NCBI GenBank assembly: GCA_026874595.1
Contig: CM049312.1
Span: 48,549,429 to 48,613,428 of the forward strand
Origin: Sipunculus nudus
Taxonomy: Eukaryota; Annelida; Sipuncula; Golfingiida; Sipunculidae
DNA length: 64,000 bases
Direction: 5' to 3'
The position numbers were made by a program, and so were the translations under genes. Positions 9,838 through 22,685 of the stretch are shown piece after piece. The notes below the pieces were generated by a model. The model was not told the DNA's origin. It did no database searches and saw nothing but the letters and a program-made list of their open reading frames with translations. The first letter of the stretch is position 1. Each line of letters opens with the position of its first letter.

Positions 9838-10390
9838 ACTATACCCAGATTGGGAAACTATTGCTTAGATTTGGCAACTAGACCCAGCTCGGGCAACTCG
9901 GCACAGATTCGGCAACTAGACCCAGATCTGGCAACTAGGCACAGATTCGGCAACTAGACCCAGCTCGGGCAACTCAGCACAGATTCGGCAACTAGACCCA
10001 GCTCGGGCAACTTAGCACAGATTCGGCAACTGTCCCAGATCCGGGCAAACTCAAACCCAGATTCGGGCAAACTGGCCCAGATTCGGGCAAACTCAAACCC
10101 AGATTCGGGCAAACTGGCCCAGATTCGGGCAAACTCAAACCCAGATTCGGGCAAACTGACCCAGATTCGGGCAAACTCAAACCCAGATTCGGGCAAACTC
10201 AAACCCAGATTCGGGCAAACTGACCCAGATTCGGGCAAACTCACACCCAGATTCGGGCAAACTCACACCCAGATTCGGGCAAACTGACCCAGATTCGGGC
10301 AAACTCAAACCCACATTCGGGCAAACTGACCCAGATTCGGGCAATCTCAAACCCACATTCGGGCAAACTGACCCAGATTCGGGCAAACTA
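9838..10390. repeat. CAGATTCGGGCAAACT minisatellite upstream of the Helentron genes, copy 1
   Basis: About 25 short units of 18-22 bp built on 'cccagattcgggcaaact', often alternating 'gac' and 'caaac' spacers to give ~42-bp pairs. The left third (9,838-10,040) is more diverged, with 'ggcaacta' and 'ggcaactcagcacag' versions of 38 bp. Translation on the minus strand gives PESGF/FARIW repeats, a by-product of the array. Copy 2 differs in several unit types (for example 'cccacattcg' against 'cccagattcg'), so the array is still changing. Confidence 0.9.
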
Positions 10391-11672
10391 GTCTTTCGCT
10401 TGATCTTTTGCCTTGACGCCAAGATTTTTCTGAAAAATAAAATAAAGTCAGTATTAATTTAGTATAACAATCGCATTCTGATATCATTCTAAAACATGTA
10501 GGTGGGTATGCAAAATAAGAAGTGTAGGATGATGTAAACATACCCTTAACAAGTTTATGTAATAGATATGTCACCATATATATTATTTTATAATTCAGTT
10601 TTTTAATATCAAATGTATAGAGTTTAAAAAGTCGAAAATTCCTAACAAATATAAAGTTTAATAAAATATTAAAGCATAAACTAGGGGGGGGGGGCGGTGA
10701 AATTTACCGATTTTCAACAACTTGTGCATTTTGTTCAGGGATAATCATGTCACAAAAGGGAGCGACCTTGCATTTCTCTTGTCGACAAAAAAAAGTTTTA
10801 TATATTTTATATAGTGATATACTATGATTTTATTTAAACTTCTGACCTAAAGTATTACAAAAAGTGTCCCACGCTTCATGACCCTCAGCTAACAATCACA
10901 ATATCTAGTCATATTTTGAAGAACTTCGTTTGTCTAAAATTTGTAGAATTAAAAAATGTCATGTCTGCTTAAAGCATGTTGCTTGCTGATCATAATATCA
11001 TTCATTAGGGAAAATTAGCTTATACCAGGAAATAATTGATACTTGTCATCAAAGAAGTCTTTTTTATATCACTGGTGTCTTAGGATAAAAAGGAGATAAA
11101 CATGGAGTAATTTCCATAACCATTCGCCGAAAAATTACTGGGAATTTCCATTGACAACCATCTCTATATTATCCATATTGTTCCAGTATATTTTATGATT
11201 ATGAACTATTATTATTACTTAACCCAGTAATTCACAGACGGCCAATAATAAAAAAATGATTAAACAGTATCAATTTTTTTTAAAATAATTGTTTATACAT
11301 ATTACTTATAAAGGTAAAACTAAACTCTACATACTAAAACAACTCTAAAACAAAAAAGAAAAAAAGAAAAATTAACATATTACAAATATGCACATCATTT
11401 CAAATACAATTATTCTGGGTTGAGCTTTCTCATCATGATATCTGATCATATATTATGTATATTCTAACACAATATTTAGTAAACATAACACATTCCCTAT
11501 TCCGATACTTCTGATTGAATTTGCACCTAACAAGTTCAAGAATTGGACCGATTATGTTCACACACAAATGACTGCGATATTTGGTTAACGAACACAACAT
11601 TTCTGCTTTACAACTGTTGTACACCACTTGTTTTTCATACCTCTACCAAAATAATCCAACAATTGTAAAACA

Positions 11673-11732
<60 letters not shown>

Positions 11733-12345
11733 CCTACCTATACAAACATAGGCGTTTTTTTTTCTTTTTTTTTGTTATTACAATTTATATTACAGACGTC
11801 GTTTGAAATACGTTTTCCGAAAAATAATGTCACTTAACAATCCAATCAAACATTCCGTTAAAATCATTGATTCGTAAAGCATAATAAAAATATGAACCTA
11901 ATTTTTTCGTTCTGCTTCAAATGTTGCTGGTATTCATGCAAGGTTTCTATACTGTTTATTAAAAAAATTCACAATCGTGTATATATATATATATATAAAC
12001 AATATACAAGGTACATACAAATACATATATTCAAAAAATTTATATACATACGAAATTTCTTTATTAAAACAGTAAGAAAAAGAACTTAATACATCAACCT
12101 TCTAATCAAATAATTCGCCCGTTATAATTTATATGCAATTTTTTTAAATATTGTTTTAAAAATCAACAATTTACAATCGTATTTGAATATACACACACAA
12201 TATATAATCCATCACATCAACATACAAATACCCATATTGAAACATATGCAAACAAAATTCTTTATTGCGAGAGTAAAAAGAATAATACATCGACCAGGAA
12301 ATCAACAAATACGACTACCCATATGTATATACATACATATACACG

Positions 12346-12397
<52 letters not shown>

Positions 12398-12550
12398 GAA
12401 ATAATGAATATACACATGATAAAATAATAATAAATATCTAAATATAGATATCAAAAGGCATGCTGAAAATAATGTATGTAATCGAGACAACCAGAACTAG
12501 CATATAACATGAATAAAACAAACATACTAACACCCCTGTTCATATAAATA
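10391..12550. other. AT-rich noncoding stretch with microsatellites, copy 1
   Basis: No supported gene. It holds a G tract (about 10,683-10,693), long TA tracts (11,676-11,730 and 12,349-12,394), and weak ~200-bp similarities between about 11,890-12,110 and 12,160-12,300 (shared 'tctttatt', 'acaaata' and 'aatacatc' blocks). Short frames such as 12,183-12,404 are translations of TA repeats. Confidence 0.7.
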
Positions 12551-12830
12551 GATGGTAGGCCATGACAACCTAGCGGTAACAAGCTCCGTTCTCTCCGCTG
12601 GCGACCTGGTTCGGATCTGTCCGAGACTAGGTTGTAATCACCCCTCCATGTCAGTGGTTCTTCCAGGCACTCCGGTTTCTTCCACAGCTCGCTTTATCTT
12701 CTTCCATTTCTCATTCTACAGTTAAAGACTGCTTCTGTAATCTTAACCATTTGAGCTTTATACATTGCTGAACGAGCTAGTCCGGATTTGGGCTTGCACG
12801 AAACCGGTACCATCCTCGAGCTCCACTTCG
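12551..12830 (+). mobile_element. tRNA-derived SINE-like element, copy 1
   Basis: An internal RNA polymerase III promoter is visible: an A-box-like TAGCGGTAACAAG at about 12,571 and a B-box GGTTCGGATCTG at about 12,608, about 37 bases apart as in tRNA genes. It is not a folded functional tRNA. A body follows with 'ggcactccggtttcttcc', a phrase of the kind seen in conserved central domains of invertebrate SINEs. The right end is uncertain; I extend it to where AT-rich DNA resumes near 12,830. No target-site duplication was identified. It lies inside the Helentron-associated insertion. Confidence 0.55.
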
Positions 12831-14990
12831 TATATCAGATATAAAATACAAACTAACATCCAGTTGAAAGTACACGAATACAAAAACCACGACAAATATA
12901 CAAATAGAAACATATGCACACAATATACATACACGCAGATAAAAATTTAACAATTTTAAACTACCAAATTAAATAATCTGATCACGAAATAAACGCAACT
13001 GATTATAAAACATAAACCTAATATTTGAATACATAACCCCCCCCCCCCCACACACACACACACGCACGATAAATGATGTCCCACCTGCACAAAAGTACTT
13101 GCATATATATACACACACACTTACATCCAATCGATTCCGAAAACCTCTGCCTCACTTAGCATAGTCTTTTAAAGTGATTACCTCTGATCGAAATAACAAA
13201 ACTAGAAGGTAAATAAACCAACTTAACATACGGACCAAACACTAAAACTTATGATCATCCACATCAAATATCCAAGAGAAACATCTGAAACCAAAAACTA
13301 CAACTGAAATCAACTCTGATTTTAACAACTAACTTTGCTCAACTGCATATTTAAAATGCATTCATCTATAAATCCTAGAACTAAAATCAATTCACTTGCA
13401 TCCATGTATGATACTAATGATAAAGAAACCCTGCTCTCTGCAATCCAATTACATATGCTTGTACACATACAGCCCCGTACATAAACAATACAACACTATT
13501 CAAAATGGTAAACAAATATAGGCCTTCAAATTAAATAAAAAAAAACAAGATAAACATCACAATAATTATGGCATTAGCTACAGTGCTTTGTGCACATAAA
13601 TTAAATTTCACATAGACCATACCTTAAAAACATTTTGAATTAATTTCACCTTGCCAGTTATCTCAACCTGTACAAAATTTTCCTAAACGGAGATTATATA
13701 TAAATCATTCCGAAGTCTAATTCCTATCACCCAGGTTAACGATCACTATTTCCCACGAAAAACAAAATCTGCATACTTACTAGATCTTGGAGTCTCGCCG
13801 CAAAAAGGGAGATGGTGGTTTGACTCCCCATATATATCGGTCTCGATATAAACTAAATCTTTGGTTTGATCCTAATAACAAGATCCAAAATGTCTCAATG
13901 CCCCACATAAAAGAGGACAATAGCCAAAAATATTCATAGTAAGCAGTAATATTTTTTTTACCTGTTTAGAACACCTTAATCTGAATTGAACACATTAAAC
14001 AATTAAAGAATCCCAAAAATATGGATCACACTCACGCCTTGTCCTCATGTTTACGTATACCGGTACTTGGTAAAATCCGAACTCCAACTCCGGACTCGGA
14101 CTCCACAGTAATACCGCCGGATACTCATTTTGGCATGAGTGAACCTACAAACACACGTAATATTGTTAAGAAACAAAACTTCATACAAAATATGATTATT
14201 AGCCATTGTATCGGGTCCGGCGATTATTGCTTTAATAATTACTGTAAAAATACTAAAAGTCGGGGTCCGTGTTTTAACAAGTACCTTCCACAGAGACTGG
14301 ACTGCGCTGTAAGGCGCGAAGTGTATGCACCGTCATGCTTCACTGGTTGCACCTGCATCTCGTGCCACGGCATGATCAGACACGTTTGAAACACCCGCAC
14401 AACAAGTACAAATTTTAACCAGCGCATGCAACATAATTGTAGCGGAAACGGCGGGTCTTCAGCAGTAATCTAACTTAAAAACACCAGGTCCCTGATAAAA
14501 TCTATATTTACTCAAGATTTAAATCTAAATTACTTCAGAATACACCATCGAAAAACGTAAACATCCTATTTCTCTCCAATTTGGCCGAAAATCATGGAGC
14601 CGCAATAGCGCAAACATTGATAGGTACGCGCGTACTTTTATAGGGAAACCAGGTCGAATTTAATGTGTTGTTGTGTCTGCGTGGACAGATAGCTCTTCAA
14701 TAAACGAACTATGGCTTGAGCAGGCTTGAAATCATTTTTTTTTCAAGCTGTTGATCGGTTTGTGGGGGTGGGTTGGGCGTTCATAGGTCACAGTAGTTTT
14801 CATGGTATTTAGGAATTATTCACGAGTCTTTTCCTGTACTAGTGCGGTAGGATTAGTTCTGAATTTGCTGAAATTTTTGGAATATATGAACTGAATTTTG
14901 CGTGCCTCTGAAAGTGAATTGAATATATGGTACATATTTAATAAATCTGTCTTAATTTGTTACAACAGTGAAGATTTGTTGACACTTATC
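12831..14990. other. Noncoding stretch of the insertion, copy 1
   Basis: AT-rich with a C tract running into CA repeats (13,037-13,063). A 122-codon frame at 14,021-14,389 has a cysteine-rich C-terminus, but copy 2 breaks the same frame by one inserted A near 45,743 and nothing in it is recognised, so it is not called a gene. From about 14,400 to 14,700 GC content rises and CpG-containing words (cgcgcgtac) appear. This could be the 5' or promoter part of the element, but that is a guess. Confidence 0.5.
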
Positions 14991-15027
14991 AGTGTGTGTT
15001 TGTGTGTGTTGGGGGGGGGGGGGGGGG
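14991..15027. repeat. (GT)n plus 17-base G tract, copy 1
   Basis: GT repeats run directly into G17 at 15,011-15,027. In copy 2 the G tract (about 46,641-46,656) is one base shorter. Confidence 0.9.
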
Positions 15028-18000
15028 TGGCTCCTTTAAGGCCTGTTGGTTCACCTTGAAATTTTCTGTCGTTTTGGGCGGGGCTCTTGAAATGAGTTGC
15101 CGCGGTCTCAAATATGATCTCAGGTAAATCGGAATTCTCTCTATATACAGAGGCGGTGTGTAACTGGGGATAAAAAAATAGTTCGTAAGATAATGTTACT
15201 AGTTTCTTTATTAGCAATACACATGAACATATAAACATATAAAGTTTTGTTGATATGTATGTGTTTGTGATGAGAATGTGTACTTCAGCATTGTGTTTCT
15301 TGTATTGGCGTGAGGACGCCTAATTTGCCTGCGTCATGCCTTGTGTGTAAATATTTGTGCGTGTTGAGTGTTTGTATATGTATGTCTATATTTCTATATA
15401 TTAATGTTGGTCAGTTCCGTTTTTTTGTTTCTCGAAATAATGTTTTCGTAATAACTCCTTTAACATTGGTCCTATCTTCACAAACTTCGACTCAATTTCT
15501 TCGTGTGGATCTTCTCTAAAACCTGGTCTATTCGACTAGCCTCAATATTGTGTCATTTTATCAGTGTGTCTGTCTGTTTGTCAGTTGTCCTCGCCTGGTT
15601 GCTGGTTCTTGCGTCTGACATGTAGCATTCTACAGGCCACAGTTTTGCAGGAATCCTTTTGAAACTGGTACATCTGATGTCCTACCCTTGTATCTCGAAA
15701 GTTATTTTTCATTTTCCGGATATGGTCTCTAGGGGCCCTGTACTCAAACCTCTACAACATATAATTTGTTGGCCATATCTCTAAAACCCTAAGCCTCAAT
15801 TACATAAACTATAGCTTATTTTTTTCTCTGAGTCTTCTCCATAAACTGATAATGTCATCTGGTCTCAATCTTGTGTCACTTTGTCAGTATGTCTGTGTGA
15901 TTGTCAGTTGTCCTGATTTTAGTCTGCTTGCTGGTTATTGCGTCTTACATATTAGCATTCTACAGAACACAGTTTTACAGGAATCCCTTTGTAACTTACA
16001 TTTGTCATATATCGGAACGTTATCTGGAAGTCCTATGTGTATTATTCAAAATAGGTCAAAGGTCAAAGTCAATTTGATCAGAACATATCAAAATATTATT
16101 TTCTTCATTCTTCTTTGTTAATATTGGTCCTTTCTATCAATAAGTGATACCCTTAAGGCCACAGTTGTGCAGGAATCCTTTTGAATCTAGTACATCTTAT
16201 GTCTTGCACTAATATCTCGAAGGTCATTTTTCATGTTTGGAAAATAGCCCCTAAGGAGCGCTGCACTCTATCCTTAACAGTCCTATCTGTATTATTCAAA
16301 TAGGTCTAAGGTCAAGGTGAAGGTGATCAAAACATACCAAATTTTTTTTTCTTCAGAACTTTGTTAATATTGATCCTATCTTTACAAATTAGGGATTATT
16401 TTCTTTCACTTTGACATTGCACATTCATCTGTCTAACTTTGTGTCATTTCCGGCAAGCGCGTGACCTCTGGTCATCTAGTTTGTTTGTTGCTTGCCAGAA
16501 ATCTTCGTAACTTCATTTAAAGGCCTTTCTTCTGGTGTGTAGTTGCTTCAAATTTGCCGAAACCATGGTTACGAATTTGGGGGAAAAGTCATGATATTCT
16601 GAAATAAGGGGTCTTATTTTTCTAACTTTGTCAGTTTAAAAGCTAGAGAGGTCTAGTTTTTTGCATCAGGAAGCATTCAACTAGTACTGCAAGATTTTTT
16701 TATAAGTCTCGCGATATCTCGTATAACGTCTCGTCAAACGAGATATTTCGAGATTTCAGTAATCTTGCCCTGGAGGTCACAGTTTTGCAGAAATCTTTTT
16801 GAAACTGACATATCGTAAGTCTTACACTATTATCTCGAAATTGTTTTTCCATTTTTTGAATGCAGCCGCTAGGTGGCGCTGCATGCAAACCTCCCCAACA
16901 TATCATGTTTTGACCATATCTCCAAAACTGTGAGCCTCAATTACATAAACTATAGCTTATTTTCATACTCTGAGCCCTTTCTAAATCCTGGTGTAGTCAT
17001 TTCGATTCAATCTTGAGTCACTTTGTCAGTGTGTCCGTCTGTTTCTCAGTTGTCCTCAAATTCGCCTGCTTACCGGTTCTTGCGTCTCACTTATAGGATT
17101 CTACAGGTCACAGTTTTGAAAGAATCCTTTTAAAACTATTACATCTTATGTCTTACACTAATATCTCGAAACAGATTTTTCATTTTCCAGATATGGCCAC
17201 TAGGGGGCGGTGCACTTAAACTTCCACAACATATCATTTTTTGCCCATATCTCCAAAAATATAAACTTCATTTACATAAACTATAGGTTATTATCTTCCT
17301 CTGAGGTTTCTCCGTCACATGATTAAGTCATCTGTTCTTAATCTTGGGTCAGTTTGTCAGTATGTTTGTCTGTTTTTCAGTTGTCCTTAATTTCGCCTGC
17401 TTCCTGGTTCTTGTGTCTCACATTTACCATTCCACTGGCCACAATTTTGCAGGAATCGCTTTGTAACTTACACTTATCATATTTCATAACGATATCTGGA
17501 AGGCCAATGTTTATTATTCAAATAAGTCAAAGGTCAAGGGGATCAAGACATATCAAAAACTTTTTTCTTCAGAACTTTGTTAATATTGGTCCTATTTTTA
17601 CAAACTCTATGTTATTTTCTTTCACTTTGACATTGCTCGTTCATCTGACTAACTTGACGTCATTTCCGGCAAGCGCGTGACCTCAGGTCATCTAGTTTGT
17701 CTGTCTGTCTGTCTGTGTACTCTCTACAGGCCACAATTTTGCAGCAATTGCTTTTAAACTTACAAAGCTGTTAGACAAGCAAGTGTCCTGGAGGCCTATT
17801 GTTTTTGGGCAATATAGGTCAAAGGTAAAGGTCAAGGTCATCAAGACTTCTTTAAACGGTTTTTTCTTATTAACTTTGTTACTATTAGTCGCATCTACTT
17901 CAACAATAGCTCATTTTAATCGTCATTCCATGGCCTGTCATCTGGTATGTAGCTGACTCAAATAAGCCGTCACCATGGTTACAAATTATGGGAAAAAAGT

Positions 18001-19524
18001 CATGATATTTGAAAATCTGGGGTCTTATTTTTCTAACTTTGTCAGTTTTAAAGCTAGAGAGGTCTAGTTTTTTGCATCAAGTAGCAGTCAACTAGTACTA
18101 CAAGATTTTATTACAAGTCTTGCAATATATCGTAAAATATCTCGTGAATAGGGATATTTCGAGATTTCATTCATCTTGCCCTGGAGGCCACATTGTTTCA
18201 GGAATCTTTTTGAAACTGACATATCATATCTCCTAAAGTATTATCTCGAAATTGATTTTTCATTCTTTGAATATGGCAGCTAGGGGGCGCTGCACCTGAC
18301 CCTCACACATATCATTACATTGGCCATATCTCTAAAACCCAATGCCTCAATTACATAAACTATAGCTTATTTTCTTCCTCTGAGTTTTCTCCATAACTTG
18401 ATAATATCAACTTGTCTCAATCTTGTGTCATTTTGTCAGTGTGTCTGTCTGTTTGTCAGTTGTCCTCTATTCGGCCTGCTTGCTGGTTCTTGCGTTTCAA
18501 ATATAGCATTCTATGGGCCAGAGGTTTGCAGGAACGCTTTTGAAACTGGTATGTCTTATGTGTTACACTCATATCTCGAAAGTTATTTTTCATTTTCCGG
18601 ATATGGAAACCAGGGGGCGCTGCATTTTAACCTTCCAAACATATCATATTTTGGCCATAGCTCCAAAGCTATAAAACTAACCCACATAAACTGTCGCTCA
18701 TTTTGCTCCTCTTTACCTTCGGCACTTTTGTCTGGTAACCTGTTATCACAGCTGTGTCAGAATGTCTGTTTGTTCGTCTTTTGTTGTAAGCTTTGTCTGC
18801 TGGCTTGTTGTTTTGTCTGATATGTCATTCTACAGGCCAGAATTTCTCAGCAAACGCTCAAAGTAATTCAAATGATAGAAAACCGACAATATGTTCTGTC
18901 TGTCCGTCCGTCTGTCATTTCAAATTCCGGCAAACGCTCGACCTCTGGTCGTCTAGTTTGTTGCTTGCCGGAAATCTTCGATTTCGGCAAGTTGGGTGGT
19001 AAGTCGCGTATGTATGTTTGTTGCTTGCCGGAAATCTTCGATTTCGGCAAGTTGGTTGGTCAGTTGCGTATGTTTGTTTGTTTGTTTGTTTGTTTGTTTG
19101 TCTGTGGACTCTCTACAGGCCACACTTTTGCAGCAATAGCTTTCCATCTGACACAGCTGATAGACAAGCAAAAGTCCTCGAGGCCTATTGTTATTGGGCG
19201 ACATAGGTCAAAGGTCAAGGTCAAGGTCATCAAAACTTCTCAAAACGGTTTTCTCTTCATATCTTTGTAACTGTTAGTGGTATCTTCTTCAAACATAGCT
19301 CATTTTAAACGTCATTCCCAGGCCTTTCTTCTGGTGTGTAGCTCTTTCAAATTTGCCGTAACCATGGTTACGCATTTTGGGGAAAAAGTCATGATATTCT
19401 GAAATAAGGGGTCTTATTTTTCTTACTTTGTCAGTTTTAAAGCTAGAGAGGTCTAGTTTTTTGCATCAGGTAGCATTTAACAAGTACTGCAAGATTTTAT
19501 AAAAAGTCTCGCGATATCTCGTAC

Positions 19525-19547
19525 AATATCTCGTCAAACGAGATATT
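19525..19547. other. Satellite hairpin with 9-bp arms
   Basis: Arms AATATCTCG and CGAGATATT surround a TCAAA loop. The inner part (TCTCG-TCAAA-CGAGA) recurs in almost every composite unit, for example near 16,730, 20,946, 22,395, 23,448, 25,195, 26,585, 27,978, 29,971 and 31,456. It is followed by TTTCGAGATTTCA. Confidence 0.8.
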
Positions 19548-22500
19548 TCGAGATTTCAGTAATCTTGCCCTGGAGGCCACAGTTTTGCAGGAATCTTCTT
19601 GAAACTGGCATATCGTAAGTCCTACACTATTATCTCGAAATCAATTTTTCATTTTTTTAATTCGGCCGCTAGGGGGCGCTGGGTACAAACCTCTCAAACA
19701 TATCATGTTTTGGCAATATCTCCAAAACTGTGAGCCTCAATTACATAAACTATAGCTTATTTTCATCCTCTGAGTCTTTTTGAATCCTGGTGTAGTCATT
19801 TCGACTCAATCTTGAGTCACTTTGTCAGTGTGTCCGTATGTTTCTCAGTTGTCCTCAAATCCGCTTGCTTGCCGGTTCTTGCGTCACACATATAGCATTC
19901 TACAGGCCACAGTTTTGAAATAATCCTTTTGAAACTATTACATCTTATGTCTTACACTAATATCTCGAAACGGATTTTTCATTTTCCAGAATTGGCCGCT
20001 AGGGGGCGGTGCACTCAAACTTCCACAACATATCATTTTTTGCCCATATCTTCAAAAGTATAAACCTCATTTACATAAACTATAGCTTATTATCTTCCTC
20101 TGAGGTTTCTCCATCACATGATTAAGTCAACTGGTCTCAATCTTGGGTCAGTTTGTCAGTATGTTAGTCTGTTTTTCAGTTGTCCTTAATTTCGCCTGCT
20201 TCCTGGTTCTTGCGTCTCACATATACCATTCCACTGGCAACAGTTTTGCAGGAATCGCTTTGTAACTTACACTTGTCATATTTCGTAACGATATCTGGAA
20301 GGCCTATGTTTATTATTCAAATAAGTCAAAGGTCAAGGTCAAGGTGATCAAAACGTATCAAAGTTTTTTTCTTTAGAACTTTGTTAATATTGATTCTATC
20401 TTTACAAACTAGGAATTATTTTCTTTCACTTTGACATTGCTCGTTCATCTGACTAACTTTACGTCATTTCCGGCAAGCGCGTGACCTCAGGTCATCTAGT
20501 CTGTTTGTTTGTCTGTCTGTCTGTGTACTCTCTACAGGCCACAATTTTCCAGCAATTGCTTTTAAACTTACACCAGTGTTAGACAAGCAAAAGTCCTGGA
20601 TGCCTATTGTTTTTGGGCTTTATAGGTCATAGGTCAAGGTCATCAAAACTTCTCAAAACGGGTTTTTCTTCATATCTATGTCACTATTAGTCGTATCTTC
20701 TTCAAACATAGCTCATTTTAAACGTCATTCCAAGGCCAGTCATCTGGTGTGTAGCTGACTCAAATTTGCCGTTACCATAGTTACGAATTTTTTAGAAAAA
20801 TTCATGATATTCGAAAATAAAGGACCTTATTTTTCTAACTTTGGCAGTTTTAGCGCTAGAGAGGTCTAGTTTTTTGCATCAGGTAGCATTCAACAAGTAC
20901 TGCAAGATTGTTTTATAAGTCTTGTGATATCTCGTATAATTTCTCGTCAAACGAGATATTTCGAGATTTCAGTAGTCTTGCCCTGGAGGCCACAGTTTAT
21001 CGGGAATCTTTTTGAAACTGACATATCTTAAGTCCTGCACGATTTTATCTCGAAACTGTTTTTCCATTTTCTGAATGCGGCCGCTAGGGGGCGCTGTATG
21101 CAAACCTCCCCAACATATCATGTTTTGGCCATATCTCCAAAACTGAGAGCCTCAATTACATAAACTGTAGCTTATTTTCTTCCTCTGGGTCTTTCCAAAA
21201 ACCTGGTGTATTCATTTGGTCTCAATCTTGAGTCACTTTGTCTGTGTGTCCGTCTGTTTCTCAGTTGTCCTCAAATCCGCTTGCTTGCCGGTTCTCACAT
21301 ATAGCATTCTACAGGCCACAGTTTTGAAAGAATCCTTTCAAAACTATTACATCTTATGTCTTACACTATTATCTCGAACCGGTTTTTCATTTTCCAGAAT
21401 TGGCCGCTAGGGGCGGTGCACTCAAACTTGCACAACATATCATTTTTTAGCCATATCTCCAAAACTATAAACCTCATTTACATAAACTATAGCTTATTAT
21501 CTTCCTCTGAGGTTTCTTCATAACATGATTAAGTCATCTGTTCTCAATCCTGGGTCAGTTTGTCAGTATGTTTCTCTGTTTGTCAGTTGTCCTCAATTTC
21601 GCCTGCTTCCTGGTTCTTGCGTCTCACATGTAGCATTCTACTGGCCACAGTTACGCAGGAATCGTTTTGTAAATTACACTTGTCATATATCGTGATGATA
21701 TCTGGAAGTCCTATGTTTATTATGCAAATAAGTCAAAGGTCAAGATCAAGGTGATCAAAATATATCAAAATCTTATTTTCTTCAGAACTTTGTTAATATT
21801 GGTTCTTTCTTCACAAACTATGGATTATTTTCTTTCACTTTGACACTGCTCGTTCATCTGACTAACTTTACATCATTTCTGGCAAGCGCATGACCTAAGG
21901 TCATCTAGTCTGTTTGTTGCTTGCCGGAAATCTCCGATTTCGGCAAGCAGGTTGGTCAGTCGCGGATGTCTGTTTGTCTGTCTGTCTGTCTGTGTACTCT
22001 CTACAGGCCACAATTGTTCAGCAATTGCCTTCAAACTTATACAGCTGGTAGACAAGCAAAAGTCCTGGAGGCCTATTGTTTTTGGGCATTATAGGTCAAA
22101 TGTCAAGGTCAAGGTCATCAAAAGTATACAAAACAGTTTTTGTTCATATCTGTGATAATATTGGTCGCATCTACTTCAACAGTAGCTCATTTTAATCGTC
22201 ATTCAAAGGCCTGTCTTCTGGTGTGTAGCCGACTCAATTTGTTGTAACCATGGTAACGCATTTTTGGGGAAAAGTGCTGATATTTTTCTAAATTTGTCAG
22301 TTTTAAAGCTACAGAGGTTTAGTTTTTTGCTTCAGGTAGCATTCACCTAGTACTACAAGATTCTATTAAGAGTCTCGCAATATCTCGTATAATATCTCGT
22401 CAAACGAGATATTTCGAGATTTCAGTAATCTTGCCCTGGAGGCCAGTTTGCAGGAATCTTTTTGAAACTGACATATCGTAAGTCCTACACTATTATCTCG

Positions 22501-22685
22501 AAATCTATTTTTCATTTTCCAGAATTGGCCGCTAGGGGGCGGTGCACTCAAACTTGCACAACATATCATTTCTTTGGCCATATCTCCAAAACTATTAACC
22601 TCATTTAAATAAACTATAGCTTATTATCTTCCTCTGAGGTTTATCCATAACCTAATCAAGCATCTGTTCTTAATCTTGGGTCAGT

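Larger units (their letters stand above)
1076..15447 (-). mobile_element. Helentron (Helitron-family) copy 1, with its 5' region, inserted in satellite
   Basis: About 14.3 kb of non-satellite sequence interrupts the satellite. Coding content lies on the minus strand between 9,640 and 2,937, in the order charged repeats/CxxC-DUF6570-like, OTU, Helitron-like N, HUH Rep, PIF1-like helicase, apurinic-type endonuclease. Rep plus helicase defines Helitrons; a C-terminal endonuclease marks the Helentron/Helitron2 branch. The 3' side (left) is supported because the third copy in this window starts to match at the equivalent place (58.6 kb). The 5' end (right) is uncertain. I place it only by the return of satellite near 15,448, and the 10.4-15.4 kb stretch could hold other insertions. 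No clean TC...CTRR termini were found. The copy is defective. Confidence 0.75.
1..21915. repeat. Segmental duplication, copy 1 (right part of unit)
   Basis: This block matches 31,606-52,395 in the same orientation. The offset is 31,605 at the left edge, 31,637 across the Helentron genes, 31,626-31,635 across the 11-16 kb part, 31,552-31,555 across the satellite and about 30,470 at the right end. Most offset changes sit at TA or homopolymer tracts; the larger ones are an 81-bp and a ~1.08-kb difference in satellite. Long reading frames differ by one residue (Rep, 838 codons; endonuclease, 219 codons) or about five (485 codons), so divergence is well under 1% by eye. The true left end lies outside the window. 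The right end is where copy 2 diverges into other sequence, inside the satellite. Confidence 0.95.

Noticed and set aside
9838-10390. Possible CRISPR array
   Set aside because: The units are directly adjacent with variable, related spacers, no cas genes are present and the DNA is animal. It is a minisatellite.
9954-10577. Minus-strand PESG/FARIW repeat proteins
   Set aside because: Produced by the short minisatellite. Unit lengths of 20 and 22 bp are not multiples of three, and several frames are open at once, as expected of a repeat.
12183-12490. Frames rich in Tyr-Ile on both strands
   Set aside because: Translation of the TA microsatellite.
12571-12640. Possible functional tRNA gene
   Set aside because: A and B boxes are present, but no acceptor stem pairing or anticodon arm could be drawn; better explained as a SINE head.
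14021-14389. 122-codon cysteine-rich frame
   Set aside because: Copy 2 breaks it with a single inserted base and it resembles nothing recognised; no start or splice context was found.
1076-15447. Canonical Helitron ends (5' TC, 3' CTRR with hairpin)
   Set aside because: I could not find a convincing pair at the satellite junctions. Helentrons use different termini, so the element borders are left approximate.
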